This document shows, piece by piece, positions 5,745 to 8,494 of a stretch of 8,494 nucleotides of DNA. Positions within the stretch are counted from its first letter, which is position 1. Every line of letters starts with the position of its first letter. This stretch comes from an uncultured Erysipelotrichales bacterium (GTDB taxonomy: Bacteria > Bacillota_I > Bacilli_A > Erysipelotrichales > Coprobacillaceae). Made by a program: the position numbers and the translations under genes. The notes beneath the pieces were generated by a model. It was not told the origin of the DNA and did not search any database. It saw only the letters and a program-made list of their open reading frames with translations. Location of the stretch: positions 1 to 8,494 of the forward strand of contig CAJTTM010000058.1 of NCBI GenBank assembly GCA_910579135.1, in the 5' to 3' direction.

Positions 5745-7138
5745 TGGCTAAACCAAATATGGCTCCTAATAAAGTAAAAATGCCTGAACAGGAACCAAAT
5801 GTTAGAAATAAGAATTTTGAAGAAGTTGCTTTAGGATATACTAAAGAGATGGCTATGGAAGAGGCAGCTAGATGTTTAAATTGTAAACATAAACCTTGTA
5901 CAAAAGGTTGTCCAGTTGGAGTTCCTATTCCAGATTTTATTGCAGCTGTTGCAGCTGGTGATTTTGAAAAAGCATATGATGTAATCACAAGTGAAAATGC
6001 TTTACCTGCAATTTGTGGTCGTGTATGTCCCCAAGAAAATCAATGTGAGGGAAAATGTGTTCGTGGTATTAAAGGTGAATCAGTAGGTATTGGACGTTTA
6101 GAGAGATTTGTTGCTGATTATCATAGAGAATATGGACATAAAAAAGAGATTAATATTGAAAAGAACGGAAAGAAAGTAGCTGTTGTAGGAAGTGGTCCAG
6201 CAGGTATTACTTGTGCTGGTGAACTTGCAAAGAAAGGTTATGATGTCACTGTATTTGAAGCATTGCATAAGACAGGTGGAGTATTATCTTATGGTATTCC
6301 AGAATTCCGTTTGCCAAAGACTTTAGTTCAACAAGAGGTTGATGGGGTTGCTGAACTTGGTGTTGATTTTGAAACAAATGTTGTTGTTGGTAGATCTATT
6401 ACTATTGATGAATTACAAGAACAAGGATATGAAGCTATATTCGTAGGAAGTGGAGCGGGTCTTCCTAGATTCCAAGGTATTCCTGGAGAAAACTTGAATG
6501 GTGTTTATGCGGCTAATGAGTTCTTAACTCGTGTTAACTTAATGAAAGGATATGAATTTCCAAAACATCCTACGCCAGTAAAGATTACTGATACTGTATG
6601 TGTAATTGGTGCGGGAAATGTTGCTATGGATGCTGCAAGAACTGCTAAACGTTTAGGAGCTAAAGATGTTTATATTGTATATCGCCGTGGTCCTGAAGAA
6701 GTTCCTGCAAGAGCTGAAGAAGTACATCATGCTAAAGAAGAAGGGGTAATCTTTAAGTTATTAACTAACCCAGTTAAAATCGAAGGAGAAGATGGATGGG
6801 TTAAATCTATGGAATGTGTAGAAATGGAGCTTGGAGAACCTGATGCTAGTGGAAGAAGAAGACCAATTGTTGTTGAGGGATCAAACTTTACTATTGAAAC
6901 AGGAACTGTTATTGTTGCGATTGGACAAAGTCCAAATCCATTAATTAGACAAACTACACCTGGATTAGATTGTCAAAATTGGGGTGGAATTATTGTTGAT
7001 GAAGAAACAATGAAATCATCTAAAGATGGAGTTTATGCAGGTGGAGATGTTGTTACTGGAGCAGCAACTGTTATTTTAGCAATGGGTGCTGGTAAGAAAG
7101 CGGCTAAAGCTATTGATGAAGCATTAAGCTCAAAATAA
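5744..7138 (+). CDS. nfnB: NfnB: FAD/[4Fe-4S] subunit of NADH-dependent reduced ferredoxin:NADP+ oxidoreductase
   Basis: This is the 464-residue large subunit, homologous to the glutamate synthase small chain (GltD) and often mis-annotated as gltA or gltD. The N-terminal iron-sulfur domain has eight Cys (44, 47, 52, 56, 91, 95, 101, 105) for two [4Fe-4S] clusters. An FAD-binding GSGPAGITCAGE follows at 149-160, then the NADP(H) Rossmann motif VIGAGNVAMDAAR at 287-299 and the closing FAD motif GGDVVTGAATVILAMGAG at 433-450. In this enzyme the FAD here is the bifurcating site: NADPH electrons go to ferredoxin and, via NfnA, to NAD+, or the reverse. No glutamate synthase large subunit is nearby, which supports the Nfn assignment. 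Translation is coupled to nfnA by the one-base overlap, with GGGGGTG (5729-5735) inside nfnA as ribosome site. Length and all motifs are intact. Confidence 0.92.
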   Translation: MAKPNMAPNKVKMPEQEPNVRNKNFEEVALGYTKEMAMEEAARCLNCKHKPCTKGCPVGVPIPDFIAAVAAGDFEKAYDVITSENALPAICGRVCPQENQCEGKCVRGIKGESVGIGRLERFVADYHREYGHKKEINIEKNGKKVAVVGSGPAGITCAGELAKKGYDVTVFEALHKTGGVLSYGIPEFRLPKTLVQQEVDGVAELGVDFETNVVVGRSITIDELQEQGYEAIFVGSGAGLPRFQGIPGENLNGVYAANEFLTRVNLMKGYEFPKHPTPVKITDTVCVIGAGNVAMDAARTAKRLGAKDVYIVYRRGPEEVPARAEEVHHAKEEGVIFKLLTNPVKIEGEDGWVKSMECVEMELGEPDASGRRRPIVVEGSNFTIETGTVIVAIGQSPNPLIRQTTPGLDCQNWGGIIVDEETMKSSKDGVYAGGDVVTGAATVILAMGAGKKAAKAIDEALSSK

Positions 7139-7146
7139 AAGATATG

Positions 7147-7179
7147 AAAACTTGTGGTTTTATAACTACAAGTTTTTTT
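7147..7179 (+). terminator. Intrinsic terminator of the nfnAB operon
   Basis: A 13-bp stem (7147-7159 with 7164-7176, one G-U pair) with loop TTAT and a T-run to 7179. It lies eight bases after the nfnB stop. Confidence 0.9.
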
Positions 7180-7214
7180 GTGCTTGAATTATTTATAGTT
7201 TCTATAATATTATC

Positions 7215-7243
7215 TTGATTAGTTAAAAAAATTTATATAAAAT
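7215..7243 (+). promoter_or_regulatory. Promoter of the alpha/beta hydrolase gene
   Basis: TTGATT (7215-7220) and TAAAAT (7238-7243) are separated by 17 bases. The start would be near 7250, at the ribosome site, so the leader would be almost absent. An alternative, TTGAAT (7184-7189) with TATTAT (7208-7213) and an 18-base spacer, gives a more normal leader of about 40 bases. The two may both work. Confidence 0.5.
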
Positions 7244-7262
7244 ATATAGGGTGGAGGTTATT

Positions 7263-8228
7263 ATGAAAAGATTAAAGAATAAATGGATAATATTGATAGT
7301 TGTTTTATCTTTGTTATTAGGGACAAGTTATGGGATAGGAAATTATTTTGTTAATTATGCTTTGTCACCCACAAGTTCTTCTGATCAAAGAAATGTAGAA
7401 GATGAAGTAGAAATTAATGATAAGGATAAAAATATTATAGAAGTTAATAAAATAGAGGAAGATAAAAAAGGAGAAGAATTCTTAAAGACGGTAGATACTA
7501 CAAAGATAAAAGTTCAATCAATGAATCTTGAAGCTAAATATAAAGAGCATGAAAATCAACATTATTGGACTATATTAGTGCATGGCTATAAATCAAATAA
7601 TCAAAGTATGATGTCTTATGGAAAGGAATATTATCAAAGAGGATATAATGTTTTATTGCCTGATAATCGTGCTCATGGAAATAGTGAAGGGGATTATGTT
7701 GGTATGGGTTGGCTTGATAAAGATGATATATCTTGTTGGATTGATTGGATCGTTAAAAAGGATAAAGAGGCAAAAGTCATAGTTCATGGTGTTTCTATGG
7801 GTGGAGCTACAACAATGATGCTTTCTGGAGATGATAATGAGCATGTTATTGGTTATATTGAAGATTGTGGTTATACAAGTGTGTGGGATATATTTGCGAG
7901 TGAACTTGATAAACGTTTTTCATTACCTACGTTTCCAGTGTTAGATATATCTAATATAGTTGCAAGTATAAAGGCTGGATATTCTTTTAAAGAAGCATCA
8001 AGCATAAATCAATTAAAAAAGAATCAAAAACCAATGTTATTTATACATGGAGGAAAGGATGATTTTGTACCAACTTCAATGGTTTATAAATTATATGATA
8101 ATGCAGCATGTACAAAGGATATTTATATAGTCAAACAGGCAGGTCATGCAGAGTCTAAAAATTATAATCCAAAAGAATATTGGAAACATGTTTTTGAGTT
8201 TATTGATAAGAATATTTTAGAACAATAA
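7263..8228 (+). CDS. Membrane-anchored alpha/beta hydrolase (serine esterase/peptidase-like)
   Basis: This 321-residue hydrolase probably has its catalytic domain outside the cell. Residues 1-7 are basic and 8-26 are a membrane helix without a clear cleavage or lipobox site, so it looks like an uncleaved anchor. A low-complexity acidic and lysine-rich linker spans about 38-75, ahead of the alpha/beta-hydrolase fold (about 85-320). The oxyanion-hole HGY is at 107-109, nucleophile Ser178 sits in GVSMGG, the acid is Asp266 in HGGKDDFVP, and the base His295 is in AGHAES. The PDNRAHGNSEG segment is typical of the YqkD/Hydrolase_4-like group found in Firmicutes. I start at ATG 7263 because GGTGGAGG (7250-7257) is then five bases away; GTG 7251 lies inside that site. 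The substrate is unknown. It is a single-gene unit. Confidence 0.88.
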   Translation: MKRLKNKWIILIVVLSLLLGTSYGIGNYFVNYALSPTSSSDQRNVEDEVEINDKDKNIIEVNKIEEDKKGEEFLKTVDTTKIKVQSMNLEAKYKEHENQHYWTILVHGYKSNNQSMMSYGKEYYQRGYNVLLPDNRAHGNSEGDYVGMGWLDKDDISCWIDWIVKKDKEAKVIVHGVSMGGATTMMLSGDDNEHVIGYIEDCGYTSVWDIFASELDKRFSLPTFPVLDISNIVASIKAGYSFKEASSINQLKKNQKPMLFIHGGKDDFVPTSMVYKLYDNAACTKDIYIVKQAGHAESKNYNPKEYWKHVFEFIDKNILEQ

Positions 8229-8247
8229 ACTATCTTGATTGTTTTTT
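8221..8247 (+). terminator. Weak intrinsic terminator after the hydrolase gene
   Basis: AACAAT (8221-8226) pairs with ATTGTT (8238-8243), with two further A-T pairs possible inside across a bulge, followed by a T-run to 8247. The left arm lies in the last codons of the gene. The stem is short and AT-rich, so termination may be partial. Confidence 0.45.
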
Positions 8248-8292
8248 ATTTGGAGTAGTAGAATATACTTATGGGAAAAGGCCAAATTATGA

Positions 8293-8412
8293 GAAAAATT
8301 AAGAAAAAGTTTTCGTTCATCAGATGATACGTCAATTATCATACTGATGGTATTAGGATTTATATCTTTTGTTGGATTGATATTATTGAAATCTAGAAAA
8401 GAAAATATATGA
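8293..8412 (+). pseudogene. Remnant resembling the C-terminal sorting tail of a cell-wall-anchored surface protein
   Basis: The frame after TGA 8290-8292 stays open to TGA 8410-8412 and reads as a basic stretch (EKLRKSFRSS), then DDTSIIILMVLGF, a hydrophobic run of about 20 residues, and a charged end KSRKENI. This order is that of an LPxTG sorting signal (usually LPxTGDD/DNT, hydrophobic helix, basic tail). However, the LPxTG itself is not present just before DDTS, and the frame has no ATG, GTG or TTG before an internal ATG within the hydrophobic run. In another frame, ATG 8271 and ATG 8289 open an 18-codon frame that stops at 8325-8327. It may be a decayed surface-protein gene whose body is lost, a frameshifted small membrane protein, or chance. 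I see nothing else in 8248-8292. Confidence 0.4.
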
Positions 8413-8419
8413 CATTAAA

Positions 8420-8440
8420 AGAGATTCATTTTGAATCTCT
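8420..8440. terminator. Hairpin after the sorting-tail remnant
   Basis: AGAGATTC (8420-8427) and GAATCTCT (8433-8440) form a perfect 8-bp stem around ATTTT. On the + strand no T-run follows, but on the - strand the stem is followed by TTTT, so it would terminate leftward transcription or act as a bare + strand hairpin. Confidence 0.5.
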
Positions 8441-8442
8441 CA

Positions 8443-8476
8443 GACTGTTGACAAATGAAATAGTTAACAGTCTTTT
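8443..8476 (+). terminator. Second hairpin with short T-run at the window end
   Basis: GACTGTTGAC (8443-8452) and GTTAACAGTC (8463-8472) pair over 10 bp with one G-U, around a 10-base loop, and TTTT follows at 8473-8476. Part of the loop (CAAATGAAA) can also pair with TTTTCATTTTG downstream, giving a competing fold. Confidence 0.55.
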
Positions 8477-8494
8477 CATTTTGATCATTATGTG

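Noticed and set aside
5695..5988. - strand open frame of 97 codons over the nfnA/nfnB junction
   Set aside because: Antisense to the Cys-rich NfnB N-terminus; no promoter or ribosome site for it.
7653..7844. - strand open frame within the hydrolase
   Set aside because: Antisense shadow covering the Ser178 nucleophile region of an intact hydrolase.
8271..8327. 18-codon basic peptide frame (MGKGQIM start)
   Set aside because: Too short, GGAG at 8252-8255 is about 15 bases away, and it is more easily read as part of the degraded region.

Overview
The window is AT-rich and densely packed. It has strong GGAGG-type ribosome binding sites, near-consensus TTGAAA/TATAAT promoters and short intergenic gaps ending in hairpin-plus-T-run terminators. 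Together with the gene set (KDG-kinase-like PfkB protein, RpiR regulator, NfnAB, Cof-type HAD phosphatase), this suggests a fermentative, anaerobic, low-GC Firmicute. An Erysipelotrichia/Coprobacillaceae-like or clostridial gut bacterium is my inference; no marker gene proves it. TAA and TAG both end apparently intact genes, so there is no sign of a recoded stop.

Left part (1-2850, + strand): a PfkB sugar kinase, most like 2-keto-3-deoxygluconate kinase, follows the possible tail of an upstream gene. A 63-residue membrane protein comes next. Then follow two damaged, overlapping genes. The first is an RpiR-family regulator with an amber codon at codon 20. The second is an orphan ABC ATPase whose only well-placed ATG lies in the wrong frame, which has no ATG/GTG/TTG before its Walker A motif, and which has Leu in place of Pro in the 'DEPTGNLD' segment. 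No permease follows it. An inverted repeat and a bidirectional terminator close this part.

Middle (2850-4860): a Cof-type HAD phosphatase on the - strand diverges from a membrane-anchored Xre-family regulator. The shared intergenic region holds a promoter for each and two small inverted repeats. A 108-residue protein of unknown function with one N-terminal membrane segment follows behind its own promoter and a structured leader.

Right part (4860-8494, + strand): a clean two-gene operon with near-perfect promoter and strong terminator encodes NfnA and NfnB, the electron-bifurcating NADH-dependent reduced ferredoxin:NADP+ oxidoreductase. A membrane-anchored alpha/beta hydrolase follows. The last 266 bases hold no intact gene but contain a frame ending in a sequence that resembles a cell-wall sorting-signal tail (hydrophobic stretch, then KSRKEN) without a start codon or LPxTG motif, followed by two hairpins.

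How the parts fit: the kinase would feed pyruvate-yielding uronate catabolism, and NfnAB would balance ferredoxin, NADH and NADPH in fermentation. The rest are separate transcription units. I see no CRISPR array, tRNA, rRNA, complete insertion sequence or recognisable defence system. The strongest oddity is the pair of adjacent decaying (or recoded, or mis-sequenced) genes at 1321-2736. No intergenic gap exceeds 300 bases.
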